Source: Floccularia luteovirens (Eukaryota; Basidiomycota; Agaricomycetes; Agaricales; Squamanitaceae). Taken from it: a DNA stretch of 64,000 nt. The stretch lies in assembly GCA_009739215.1 (NCBI GenBank), contig VSJF01000016.1:175684-239683 (forward strand), read 5' to 3'. The position numbers and the translations under genes were made by a program. Shown here in pieces: positions 44,727 to 56,710 of the stretch. Under the pieces are notes generated by a model that searched no databases, had not been told where the DNA came from, and saw only the letters and a program-made list of their open reading frames with translations. The stretch's first letter is position 1. Every line of letters starts with the position of its first letter.

Positions 44727-45312
44727 CATCAGCAAACACCATTTTGGTCTGTAGTAGCCATAGTATCCATAGTGTTCCATAGTATCCTATAGAGAGCCAT
44801 AGATATGAGTCTTTTTCCATAGTGACCTGTAGTGACCTATAGTAACCCATAGATATAGGCTATTTTCCATAATAACCTGTAGTAACCCATAGATGTTAGC
44901 TATTTTCCATAGTGATCTATAGTGACTCATAGATATGGGCTATTTTCCATAGTGACCTATAGTGACCTATAGTATTTCAACTTTTTCTATAGTATTCCAT
45001 AGATATGACCAATCTGCATGTTTGAGTGAAAACAGTGTGTATTTGGTTGGGGGAAAAAGTAGGCAGAAGTGCCTCCTTATATATGTTTGGAGAGTGTGCA
45101 CAGACCACCTAGTAGTTTGGTCTTGTTTGTGCACCAAGTGTATATAAGACCACTGGTCTCATGCTACTCTCCATTCTTCCTTTCCCCCACTTCACTACTA
45201 CAACAACTTCTACTCTACTTACTATATCTTTATGTATTATCTATGTAGTAGTGTCTAGGTGTGTAGGACTAGAGTATTGTAACATAGCCCCCTTAGTCCT
45301 GCATATCCTAGA

Positions 45313-48300
45313 CTATTTGCTGGACACAAGTCCTAGTCCTATTCTACAATTATCATATTTGATTCTGGCAAGAGGTTTGGTGAGACAGTCTGCAATCATA
45401 TCATTTGTGCCAACATGAATTAGTGTAATGATGCCTGCTTCAACATTCTCTCTAAGCCAATGGAATTTCAAGTCTAAGTGCTTCATTCTACTATGATGCT
45501 CAGGATTCTTAGACACACTGATTGCAGATATGTTGTCAATGCAAAGAGTAGAGGGTTTATCAAAGGTGTATCCAAATTCCCCAAGTAGACTTCTCATCCA
45601 TTTCAACTCCTTGCCTGCTTCAACAGCTGCCATGTACTCTGCTTCAGTAGAAGACAATGCAACACAAGTTTGGAGCTTGGAAGACCAGCTAACTGCACTA
45701 GTCCCAATCTTGACATAATAGCCACCGGTTGATCTACCAGTGTCTTTGCATGCTCCATGATTTGCATTAGAGTAAGTAATGAACAGCTCCTTGGAATCAT
45801 CTGACTTGTACACAAGCTCATAATCCAATGTGCCTTGCAAGTATCTAAATACATGCTTGACAGCTTTCTAATGAGTTGGATTAGGATTAGAGTTGTATTT
45901 AGCAAGTGTACCAACTGCAAAGGCAATATCAGGCCTAGTGCATTGTGCAAGATAAGTCAGAGAGCCAACAGCAGACAAGTATGGGACTTTGGACATAAAC
46001 TCTTCATCCTCATTAGATAGAGTCTGAGTTTTCTCTAGTACAAGTCCTGGGTCCATAGGAGTAGAGATGGGATTACAATCAGAGAAGCCATACTAGTTTA
46101 GCATGTCTTTGATGTACTATTGCTGAGATAGAGAGATAGAGTGATTGGCAGAATCAACACTGATTTTCATGCCAAGTAGCCAAGAAGTTGGTCCAATATT
46201 TCTGAGTTTAAAGTGACTCTCTAGCTCTTTGATTGTGGAATTAATCTTAGAGGTTGAGTTTGATGCAAGTATAATGTCATCAATAAACACTGGAATTATG
46301 ACTAGAACCCCTTCCTTGGCATACACATAAATACTTCTATCTGACTCTAGTCTCTTGTAACCCATGCTACTGAGAGCAACATGAAGCTTTTTGTTCCACT
46401 GCCTGGCAGATTGCCTTAGACCATAAATAGACTTTTTGAGTTTGCACACATAGTCTGGTCCAAGTTGCTCAAAGCCAGCAGGCTGTTGCATATAGATGTC
46501 TTCCTCTAGATCACCATTCAGGAAGGCAGATGAGATGTCAATAGAGTGCAGATGGTAGTTGTGCTTAGCTGCTAGTGCAATAATGGTTCTGATTGAAGCC
46601 ATTCTAAATATGGGTGCAAAGACTTCAGTGAAGTCTAAGCCAGGTCTCTGAGAGAACCCCTTTGCAACTAGTCTAGCTTTATATCTTTCAACTGAGCCAT
46701 CTGCATTTCTCTTTACTTTAAACACCCATTTACTACCTATTGCCTGTCTGTCCTTTGGCAACAAGGCCAATTCCCAAGTACCATTATCCATGAGTGCTTT
46801 AATCTCATCAGTAGCTGCCTGTCTCCATAGTTCTGCATCTGGTGCTTTCATTGCCTGTTTGTATGTATTAGGCTCTGTAACACCAGAGGCAATACCACTG
46901 AACTCTTCTTCATCATCAGCAATATCTGCTTCAGACTCAGAGGATGTTTCAGGGATAGCAGAAGAGTGTCTAACTTTCCACCATTCACCAGGAGGTTGAA
47001 TATTCCTCCTAGTCCTTCTTTGAGCTAAAGGAGGACTAACTGGATTGGGAGTGAATTGTCTAACAGGAGTTTATGGTAAAGAGACTGGTTGTAGACTAGG
47101 AGATGATGGTAGGGATATTGGTTTAGGACTAGGAGACTGTAGAGATACAGGAAGTGCAATTGGAGAAGGAGCATCCAGCTCTACTTCAACAGGAATAAAA
47201 AGAGGTTGGTCATTAATTGACACCATTGGCAAATGAACCACAGAAGATGAGATAGAGGGAGTAGCTGACTGATTTCTAGGAATGTCATACCCCCCTAAAT
47301 CTGGTATGTCACTACCATTGACAGGATTTATATCACTAGGTATAGGAATGGAGTTCATCACAGTTGGTTTAATTCCAGAAAAGTATCTCTCATCAAATTC
47401 AGCTCTTTCTGAGATAATGAACTTTCTGGTAACTGGATTGTAAAACTGCCACCCTTTATAACCTGCTGGATAGCCAACAAAGATGCACTTCTCCATATGT
47501 GATCCAAATGATCTCCTTTTATCCTTCTGCACTATGTACATATGCTAAACATCCAAATACTCTCAAATGAGACACATCAGGTTTCTTACAGTGCCATGCT
47601 TCATAGGGAGTTCTGTCTTTTAATGAGACAGTAGGACATTTGTTGAGAACATGTAGCACAGCCATGAAGTAGTGAAACCAGAATTTAACTGGCAAGTTTG
47701 TGTTAAAGTTAGTAGATGCCATAACACAGGCATTAGTAAAGTATTAGTTCGCACTTTGTGCACTTTAATGTAAATGCCACAATAGTGGCATTAGTAAAAT
47801 ACCTTCATTTCGCACTTTTACACTTAGTTTACATTTCTTAATGTTTCTGCTTTTGTTTTGTAGTTGTAGGTCCACTGAGTGTTGCAAAACACTCAAACGC
47901 GATATAGTGGACACTATTTATCATGCCTTATGGTTTCCTGGGTACAACAGGACCAAACAAGTGCACTTTCCTTATGTATCTAGAGATAGATACTAGATAC
48001 TTGCTGAAAACAAAGTTAATCATATTACACTTGTTTGAATGCATTTTAGAGGGTTTCTTGCATTGTATCTGACTGCTTACAGTAGTACAATTGCAGAGTT
48101 CGGTTTGAACTTCAACAGTTTGCTTCTGTTAACATGGCTGTAACTAAGTCTGCAACTGTTCTGTTTGCCCTTTCAACTATTCCCATTCTGCTGTGGCCTG
48201 TTTCCTAACTGTGTGATGTCTCTGGATGCCATTATCAATGTAGTACTGATTGAAGTCATTGGACATGAACTCAGATCCCTTGTCCTCTCTTATGCATTTA

Positions 48301-49964
48301 ATGCTAGAGTTGTGCAAGTTCTCAGCATAAGCTTTGAACTGCTTAAAGGCATCAAGGGTGTCTGATTTCTTTCTGAGTCTAAAACTACATTTGAATCTAG
48401 TACAGTCATCAACAAAGATGATCCAATACTGGTAACCTACCAATAGACTTGACTTGGATTGAGCCTTTCAAATCCATATGCACTAATTCCAGAGGTTGTG
48501 ATACTCTGGAATCTGAAGTAGAGAATGGATTAGCATGCATTTTGCCTGAAAGGCATGGCTCACAGACTGGGTCTGGTTTGGAGTTATTGCCAAGATGCAT
48601 GCCAGTTACCATGTGCATAGAATAAAGTTGCTTAACACTAGCATGATTGTAGTGCCCAAATCTTCTATGCCAAAGTCCAAGATCCAGTAGGAGAGTAGAG
48701 GAGAGGTTTGCAGTTTCAAGGCAGGCAGGCACAGTGATCCCATCCAGGAATGCAGCATTCTGGCTATTAATACTAGCTGTGAACAGTTCTCTACTAGATT
48801 GATAAAAATGAATGAAATCTGAGTCAATATTAATATTGTAGTCTCTATGCCTAACAAGGAAAAGAACTGAAAGAAGGTTGTTTTGTAATTGTGGAACATG
48901 AAGAACTCTAGTGAATAAAAGAGATTGTGTTTCCACACCATTAATGAATGGTCTGAATAAAATGCTTCCAACATCAGAAGAATAAATAGTGGTGTTATCA
49001 GCTAGTCTAATTGGTATATGGTATGGTTTGTAATCCCTGAGCCAATAGTTTGTGTGGAGTCATATGGGATGTGGCTCCTGAGTCTGCATTCCAATCATAA
49101 TTAGCATGATGGGAAAGGGAGATTATCTAATTGTACTTGTGAAAAGATACTTGCCTTTCCTGCTGATTCCTGTGGATTTGCTGCCTTTGCCTTTGCCTGT
49201 TCAGCTAGAAATAGATTGCATCTCTTAAAAGAGTAACCCATTTTGCCACAAAAGAGACAAGGAGGATAAGTGGTGGGGGCAGAGCTGGACTGCTTCTGCT
49301 TGCCCTTGTAATTGGTAGCCACTTTGTTTGCAGCCTCTGAGACTTGAGGTGCAGATCTCCTTGTTCTCTGAGTTTCCTCAGTGTGAAATGCCTGGGTGAT
49401 AGAGGCTTTATCCAGTTTGTCACTAAGCATCAAAGATGACACAAAGTGACTGTACTCTTCTGGTAAAGCCCTAATCATAGCCATGCACAATAACTTCTCA
49501 TCCAGCTATTGCAGAGTGAAGGATTCAGGTCTCAGATTTGAAATCTGCTGCATTACTGCATCAACCCTATTTGCAAGTGACTGCAAAGACTCTTCCTCTG
49601 TTTTTCTGATGCTGAACAAGTCATCATATGCATTAAATCTGGCACCAGGCTTTTGCTAGAGGTGCACAGATCTTAAGGCTTCCCAAATGGCAACAGGATC
49701 ATGCTCTTTCCCTTGCAGATGCACTCTCTGAGATGGCTCTACTGTGAGGTATAGCCACCCAGCAGCTTTCTGGGCCTTATTATCCCAATCATCCTGTCTC
49801 TGCAGTTGCAACTCATAATGTGGGGAAGACTCCTTGGCATCAGGTCTAGACTTTTGGCCACTAACAATGTGCCAAAGCTGTTCAGACCTGAGCCATGCTT
49901 GGATTTCTCCACTCCACTGATTATAGTTGGTAAGTCTCAGTTTTTGAATGTCTGGTCCTCCCAT
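45313..49964 (-). pseudogene. Copia gag-pol of E9, many stops, split by a solo LTR
   Basis: Starts at the ATG at 49964 (MGGPDIQKLR). Same domain order as E4, but with scattered stops and frameshifts: near 49655 and 49508 (CAG to TAG), several indels between 49130 and 48410, the LTR insertion at 47701-48117 in the integrase region, and further stops near 47070, 46850, 46115, 46095 and 45870. Most stop codons correspond to C-to-T or G-to-A changes of Q or W codons in E5. RNase H at the 3' end (45840-45313) is still open. Confidence 0.9.
47701..48117 (+). repeat. Family B solo LTR in E9 integrase
   Basis: 417 bp, TGTTAAAG..CTTCAACA, flanked by GTTTG on both sides (47696-47700 and 48118-48122). 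Almost identical to the split LTR of E3. It contains CpG sites absent from the surrounding element. Confidence 0.93.
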
Positions 49965-50531
49965 TGCAAGAGACAATAAAGGGATGTAGGAAAAAATAGG
50001 CAGAAAAGGGGAGAGTAAAAGATGCAAACTAAGCAAGTCAACTAGAATGCAACCAAGTCCTTGAAAAAGGCAGGGTTCCAGTAACTACTGAGAAAAAGAA
50101 AAGGGTAGGTTTAGGAAAGGTGATTAAAAAAAAATAAAGAGAGTGTTGGTGGGGAATATAATGAGGTCCTGAGGCTTCTTCAACTACCAGTGTATGCAAG
50201 TTAACACCTTTAAACTCCTGTGCAGTTGTTACTCCTCCCCAATCACTAGAATGACTACCAGAATATTTTGGAGGTAGGATGAAATCTGGCTCACTGAAGT
50301 GCACAAACCCAATAGTTCACTGAAGAGACCACCTGGGAATGGTCTTTTGTCCCTACTAACTACTATGGACTGACTACTATGGACTGACTAGTATTAGTAG
50401 TCAAAACTTAGAGTCAAAAAGAAAAGAGAGGCAAGAGAGCAATCACTGGTGTATCAGAGATGATAGGTGATAGGTGAAGACAGGATAAGAAAAGTGATAA
50501 ATAGCACAGTCAGAGCTGAGGGCCCATAACC
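49965..50531 (-). other. Untranslated leader of E9
   Basis: Same arrangement as the E5 leader. Its end toward the LTR contains AGAGCTGAGGGCCCATAACC, the primer binding site complement. Confidence 0.7.
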
Positions 50532-51881
50532 TGTTTAAGTGAAAACAGTATGTATTTGATTGGGGGGAAAAGTAGGCAGAAGTGCCTCCTTATATATGTT
50601 TGGAGAGTGTGCACAGACCACCTAGTAGTTTGGTCTTGTTTGTGCACCAAGTGTATATAAGACCACTGGTCTCATGCCACTCTCCATTCTTCCTTTCCTC
50701 CACTTCACTACTACAACAACTTCTACTCTACTTACTATATCTTTATGTATTATCTATGTAGTAGTGTCTGGGTGTGTAGGACTAGAGTATTGTAACACTG
50801 CATAGTACTCTGTAGTGTTCCATAGATGTTATAAAAAATTGATAGTATTCAACAATAAATATATAGATAACAATGATAAGAATTTATTTGATTAGATTAG
50901 ATTAGATTTACTATCTTTGATTGAATTACATAACTATCTAAATTTGACTTAGAAGAATATTCTGCTTTTTGAATTATATAAGCAAAACATCAGACTGGTT
51001 AGACTTGGAAAAAAAAATTTTTTTTTTCTTGAGTTCAATTTCAACTTTAGAAAAGTCATGTGACCTGTGATTATGTAAGATACTTTGGACTTCAACTTTT
51101 TTTTTTGCTTCAAAATTTTCATCCCTCCTCTTTCTCAACTTCCACCTACCAGATAAGTACTTATTTCTTTTCTTTTTCCTTACTAATTCATTATATATCT
51201 TTCTAGATTCATTTGCTCCTCTTTGTCAGAGCCTATGGTGGAAGGAGTTGTAGGGATAACAGAAGAGGCAATCTGGTATGTTAGTCTGACTTTTTGTCTT
51301 TTTTATATATTTTTTCTCTTCTTTGTTATTATGTTTTTAATATATTTCTATATATATCCAACTTTTTCCCTCTTTTATTATATGTTTTCTATCTCTTTTA
51401 TTATGTTGTCCAACTTTTTCATATGTTTTTTCTTTCTTTTTATATGTTAGTCTGACTTTTTATATGTTTTTTCATATATTTTCCAACTTTTTTATACATT
51501 TTCTTCTTATATATTTTCTAACTTTTTCATATGTTTTTTATATGTTTTTTCATATGTTTTCTGTCTTTTTTATATTTTTTTTATATGTTTTGTCTCATTT
51601 TTTATATATGTTTTCTGAATTTTTCTCTATTTTTTTTCTATCTTTATATAGTAATATATAGTACTATTTAGATAGTTGTATAATATAATAAAAATGAATA
51701 TAATAATAATGAATAATCTAATGAAGTGTTCCAAATATAAATATATAAATATTTTATTTCATAGTTACTATAGTTATCTATAGTATACTATAAGCATCTA
51801 TAGAGTGCTTTATAGCACTATGAACAACTATAGTAGCTCTGTGTAGTACTATACAGTATTTCTATATACTATGGAGCACTA

Positions 51882-52277
51882 TGTAAGAGGAATCTCAAGT
51901 TCAAACCTTCAAATTCTTCAAAATCACTCAGCAATACCTTGATACCATTTTCCACTACCCTCAATACAACTTCAACATACTTACTATCAGAAAGTTATAT
52001 TTAGATACAGTTATTAAGGTTGCTACCCATCTAAGATAGTAACCCTCCTTTAATACCTCTTCTATTTTTATCTATATATATAGCAATATCCCTGGACAGA
52101 AATCCTTAGACTTTTCTCTTCAGATTTCCTGTCCAGGTAAGTAGATAGAATATGTATACTTTACAATATAATAACTTCAGATTTTCCATCTAGTTCAATG
52201 CACCTCCTGTTTTGCAGCCTGCTTGTGATACTTCAAAACACACATTGCACAAATCACCCAGTTGCCCACATATTACA
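51882..52277 (+). repeat. Family G gypsy LTR inside TIR element D
   Basis: TGTAAGAGGAATCTC..ATTACA, clearly related to 32198-32590. The right end is uncertain by about 7 bp. Flanks CACTA and TAGTA do not match exactly. Confidence 0.7.
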
Positions 52278-52450
52278 TAGTATTTTTATATACTATGAAG
52301 CACTATATAGCAGCTCTGTATATTATGAAGCACTACATAGTATTCTGAAGTGAGTAACCCTATGCTATGGCCTCTATGGCCACTATGGACTACTATGGGT
52401 ACTGTGAAGTGCTGTGTAGATGTCCATAGATGAACCAGTATTTGCTGATG

Positions 52451-53490
52451 TGATAAATCAAGTCAAGAACAAGTTTAAACCCTTTAAGAAAGATGACCTA
52501 GTATAGCTAGAGTCAAAACATTTAAAACTCAGATACTAGAAAAGGAAACTAGCACCTAAATAGAAAGGACCATTTCCTATTACAAAAGTCCTTAGTCTCC
52601 TCATATACTAACTAAAACTTCCAGCCTATTATAATCTTATTCAGCTTTGTATAATCTTTCTGGACTTTAGCACTTATGTGTGCCTCATTTACTTCTCATA
52701 TTCCCATTTCCTTTATATGTTTCATCTTCATCACTTCTATATGACTTGTTCTGCCTTCTTATGACTAGTAATACTTCAATATGACTTTTAGCTAACTCAA
52801 TGCTTACTTAGGTAGCACACAATATCTAGTCATTAGGTTATTATTAGAAGTTCTTCTTATGTATTTAAGTAGTGTGAAACTACAGACAAGCCTCAGCTTG
52901 ATCTTAGTTTTGAGTATTCCAATCTACTTAGCATTAATCTGTTACTTTTGTGGTAAACTCCCTCCCTAGTCTAGAATGGCTAGCAAGTTGTATATAATGG
53001 CAGGGGCAACACTCTCACTCTGAAACACCTAAGTACTTTTCACTATAACTGACCTTAGTGAGGCCCCAACAAGTGGCAGTTAGAAACTCATGTAGTGGTA
53101 CATCCCACTACCACACTAGAGAAACCAGACTAGTAACTAGATAAAGTTATTACACAAATCCCCCAATCATGCATAGTGGTAACACAGCCTCATGGAAGAT
53201 ACACTCTATGTTTCATGTCTCCCTTCTCACATCATATCAAGAAACTGAGGTACAAGGACCTAACTATACTAAATCATCTCTAGAATTAATTGACAATACC
53301 AAGAAATATAAAGTTAAAGATATTATCATACACCAGAACAACAGGAAAAGAATCCACTATCTAGTCAAGTGGAAAGGATACTCATCTTTCAACAACTCTT
53401 GAGAACCAGAATCCCATTTAAAGAACTCCCTAGAAATCCTAAACACTTATAAGAAAGCACATAAGATACTACTCCTCATTTCATTCAAAC
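52451..53490 (+). pseudogene. C-terminal integrase and chromodomain of gypsy E8
   Basis: Continues 43799-44726 beyond TIR element D: INQVKNKFKPFKKDDLV, then KGPFPITKVLS. It is interrupted by the family D solo LTR (52627-53184) and resumes with HSMFHVSLLTSY and a chromodomain (YKVKDIIIHQNNRKRIHYLV, KWKGYSSFNNS, stop, EPESHLKNSLEIL), ending near 53490. The stop falls where chromodomains have W, again a G-to-A type change. Confidence 0.85.
52627..53184 (+). repeat. Family D solo LTR
   Basis: 558 bp, TATTATAATCTTATTC..CATAGTGGTAACA, flanked by CAGCC on both sides (52622-52626 and 53185-53189). Confidence 0.9.
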
Positions 53491-53492
53491 TA

Positions 53493-53591
53493 TATTAGCA
53501 AACTCCAGGTCTGCTATAGATGCTATGGAGTGCTATGGAGCACTTCCATAGCACTCCATAGCATCTATAGCAGACCTGGAGTTTGCTGATA
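53493..53591 (+). repeat. Palindromic MITE with CAGCAAA termini
   Basis: 99 bp, two ~47-bp arms that are almost perfectly complementary (starting TATTAGCAAACTCCAGGTC), separated by a 5-nt GCACT loop, flanked by TA on both sides (53491-53492 and 53592-53593). The terminal AGCAAA and the CATAG/GCTATGG words link it to the larger TIR elements, and its outer 25 bp closely resemble the right end of copy C (GCAGACCTGGGATTTGCTG). Transcribed, it would form a long hairpin. Confidence 0.85.
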
Positions 53592-53598
53592 TATAGAA

Positions 53599-55198
53599 AT
53601 GACCAACTTAGTAAAAGAAACTTCTCCAGCACTAGCAGAAATCACTACCATTACTATTCCATGTAGCTCTCTCTATATCCAATTATTACTAGCAACCCCC
53701 ATTCAAACAGAACCCTTTACCATGACTATATCTCCAGCACTAGTCCTATTCTCTGTATCACCTCTCATTAAAATACTATCCTCACAACCCATTTCACCAC
53801 CACCTCTTCATGTTCATATCCAGACCCCTGTTTTACTCTTCTCCAATTCTGATAGCACTATCTCTATAGACTTATCTTGCTCCAGAGTCTCTCTGAAAAT
53901 CAACTATCTCTATCTCTCCAACATCAAACACCTGTTTCAAGAAGAAGACAAACAACTCTTTATTAACAAATGGCTCAATAAAATTATGCCCAAGAATGCC
54001 CCCAAGTTTAGAGAATTACACACCTCCTTTGAGATACATAAGAAATTACAACAACTCATAACTAAAATTGTTGAGCTTAGCACTCTCTAGCTTGAGAGTC
54101 TCAACCACAATGGTCTCACAGACCAACTATCTATATATATCAAACCACAACAACAGGTTGCCACTTCTATCCATCATACCCTGTCCATACTCTAACTAGA
54201 CCAGAAATCTCTCCCAATCAAGCAAAGATGTTATCTCCATCTAGACCCCACAAATCTACTTCTAGCACTGCTAGATCTATTGACAACAAATGTTTTAAAT
54301 GTTGTTATGATCTTATCTGGACTTTTGTTATCTCTCTGGACTTTAGAATATATGCATAATGCATTTCTACCTTGTTTCTCCATTTCTCTCATATGTTTTA
54401 TATTCTGACTCTTATGTTGCTTCCTATGACTTATCGTTGCTTCTACGTGACTTGTAATGACTTCTTATGACTAGCATTTGACTTGATGCTTATTAACATA
54501 GCATACAATATCTAGTCAGTAGGTTATTATTAGTAGTCTCATACTTGTATTTAAGTAGCACAAAACTACAGACAAGCCTCAGCTTGATCTTAGTTTCAAG
54601 TATCTCCAATACTACTTGGCATTACTCTATTATCTTAATAATAACTCCTTCTCTAGTCTAGGATGGCTAGCAAGTTATAAATAATAGCACAGGTGACACT
54701 ATACAGTCTGAAATGCCTAACTGTTTATCCACTGTAACTGACCTTAGTGAGGCCCCAATAGGTGGCAGTTAAATACCTATGTAAAGGTATCTCCCTTTAC
54801 TATGCTAGGGAAATCTAACTAGCAACTAGACAAAGTCATTAACCAAACCCCTCCTTATTACACATAGTGGTAACAAATGTGGCTCCATTTACCACTAGGC
54901 AATAGACTGCCTCTGCTACTGATGTATCTATTGCAAGAAATACAAATCCAGACACTATTTGGGAAACTGCACAGACAAACAGCATGTACTGGATCATATA
55001 GCAAAAGAGTAGCACATCCACACTATAGAATTAAACCAGGGCCACTTCTAATGCCCTCACTCCTCTAACTATGGCCATTACAAATGGAACAACATCACAA
55101 TAAGCAACATGACTAGTGAATCCCACTATTTAATAGATATAGACAATTCTTGTATAAATATCAGAAGTATTGGGACTTCTGACATATAAATGAGGTAA
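53599..55198 (+). pseudogene. Gypsy gag fragment with split CCHC knuckle
   Basis: An open frame of 163 codons from ATG 53599 (MTNLVKETSPALAEI) is followed by stops. The protein is threonine/serine/proline-rich with a coiled or helical part near its end. A CCHC knuckle can be read as CFKC (54291-54302) continuing after a solo LTR as GSIYH..AIDC (54876-54914), with a stop inside the second half. Downstream text to 55198 is broken. It lies 3' of the chromodomain of E8 without an LTR between, so it belongs to a second gypsy copy or a rearranged one. Confidence 0.6.
54303..54875 (+). repeat. Family D solo LTR splitting the gag knuckle
   Basis: 573 bp, TGTTATGATCTTATCTGG..CACATAGTGGTAACA, flanked by AATGT on both sides (54298-54302 and 54876-54880). 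Confidence 0.92.
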
Positions 55199-55754
55199 TA
55201 TTATGACCTTATCTGGACTGTCATTATCTCCTAGGACTTTAGTACATGTGTATGACCTTGTTTCCCACCTTGTTTCTTCTTGACTCTTATGTTTCATGTT
55301 TTGACTTATTTCTACTTCTATATAACTACTAGTAGCTTCTTATGACTTGTAACTGACTTAATGCTTATTCATGTAGCATATAATCACAAGTTAGTAGTTT
55401 ATTATTAGTAGTCTTCCCCTTGTATTTAAGTAGCACAGAACTATAGGCAAGCCTCTAAACTCTGTTACTGCTGTGATAACTCTTTCTATAGTCTAGAATG
55501 GCTATAGTTATAGATGTCTACAAGATAGCAGCCTGGTTGCCCAGGACTCCACCCTTCTAACTGATCTGAAGGAGGCCCCAACAGGTGGTAGTTAAATACC
55601 TGTGTAGTAGTATCTCCCACTGCCATGCTAGGGAAATCCAATTAGTAATCTGGGGTATGAGGATTATATTGTATGTAGTAAACTGCACACAAGAAAATCT
55701 ACTACAACAAACCATACCAACACACATAGTGGTAATACATATATAGTGGTAACA
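55199..55754 (+). repeat. Family D LTR at the edge of the repeat block
   Basis: TATTATGACCTTATCTGG..ATAGTGGTAACA, about 556 bp, with the end motif duplicated (GTGGTAATA at 55729-55737, GTGGTAACA at 55746-55754). No matching flanks. Confidence 0.75.
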
Positions 55755-55798
55755 ATATGTACTCAAAGTCCAGGAAGATATTGATAGTCCAGATAAGA
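55755..55798 (-). repeat. Inverted fragment of a family D LTR
   Basis: GTCCAGGAAGATATTGATAG followed by TCCAGATAAGATTATAATA is the reverse complement of the first ~40 bp of family D LTRs. It abuts the 55199-55754 LTR tail to tail. This is the last recognisable repeat before the gene region. Confidence 0.65.
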
Positions 55799-56710
55799 TT
55801 ATAATACTGACATTCACTTTTGTAATCTCTGAAACCTCAGACTTCTCCATGATCTTCTTCAAAATAAGATATGAAAGCACAACTTGGTAGTTGAGCTACA
55901 TCTTACATTATCATTCATAGTCAGATCTTAACAGGCACCTGGAATGTAAATCAGGATTGCCATTGAATTTTCATATTCTCACTATATTCTATTCCTGAAC
56001 AGGTTATAACTCCATTGCAAAACAGCAATAATTTTAACAATTCACACAATCCCAGAATAAAGAAACAAGAAAAAAAAAAGAATAAATAAATGAAAATCCT
56101 CTATTATGTAGAAATTCAATAAAAAAACAAAAAAAAAACAAGAACAAGTAAGAAAGAAACATCACAAGTAATAGTGTGTAGTATTTGTTGTAAGACTACT
56201 GCATATGAATGGGTATCAAGAAAATGATGAACATAAGATCCCAGAATAATAGCATTCTACGAAGAAAAAAGAATCAAATCCTACCAGTTAAAGCATTGCG
56301 GGGGGAGAGTAGAGACATGAGGTGTGTCGGTGAGTGTATGTGAGGAGCACGATAGGACAAAACAAGTAATCTGAATGGCCAGGAAAGCATCATAGGGTGA
56401 ACATGACTTGTCGAAAATCCGTCCCTAAAAGAAACAAAAACAACGCATCCACTCCATCCTCTCCTCTAGAGATTTAATAACCGACAAGACAGCGGAAAGA
56501 AAAAAAAGTGATAACTAACAAGAATTCCTTTTCCCAAACCCTACCGCCCGACAAAAAAACAACAGTAGAAACGGAACTCAGACCAAGAAAGAAGGTTAAC
56601 AAGTTTCTTTCTAAACGTAAAAAGTGGGTGTACAAGAACTGGGAAAAGTTTAATGTATAGGTCCGTCGAACAACCGTTGGGATGTGGGGATGAGAGAGTC
56701 AATTTTTTCT
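55799..56710. other. Intergenic region at the repeat/gene boundary
   Basis: AT-rich with A-tracts (56075-56160), then increasingly CpG-containing from about 56270. No gene seen. It would hold the 3' untranslated region of the mucin-like gene. Confidence 0.5.

Larger units (their letters stand above)
45019..50797 (-). mobile_element. Complete family C copia element (E9), decaying
   Basis: 5779 bp including a nested family B solo LTR. LTRs of 266 bp at 45019-45284 and 50532-50797; duplication CTGCA on both sides (45014-45018 and 50798-50802). The primer binding site complement is at 50512-50531. Compared with E5, both LTRs lack the same short segment near the TATA region (the CAGGTGTCCCTGG part), so they form a subfamily. 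Confidence 0.92.
44727..52450 (+). mobile_element. CATCAGCAAA-type TIR element (copy D), split by E9 and a gypsy LTR
   Basis: CATCAGCAAACACC at the left, AGTATTTGCTGATG at the right, TG duplicated on both sides (44725-44726 and 52451-52452). Removing it rejoins gypsy codons for T-M-I-N-Q-V-K. It contains CATAG-word arrays (44745-45010), the GTCATGTGAC palindrome near 51054 and the ATGTTTTT-type pyrimidine array (51290-51640). Nested inside are copia E9 (45019-50797) and a family G LTR (51882-52277). The TIR element itself would be about 1.5 kb. Confidence 0.82.

Noticed and set aside
55557..55880. 107-codon minus-strand frame
   Set aside because: Crosses the end of a family D LTR and its inverted fragment into unrelated sequence.
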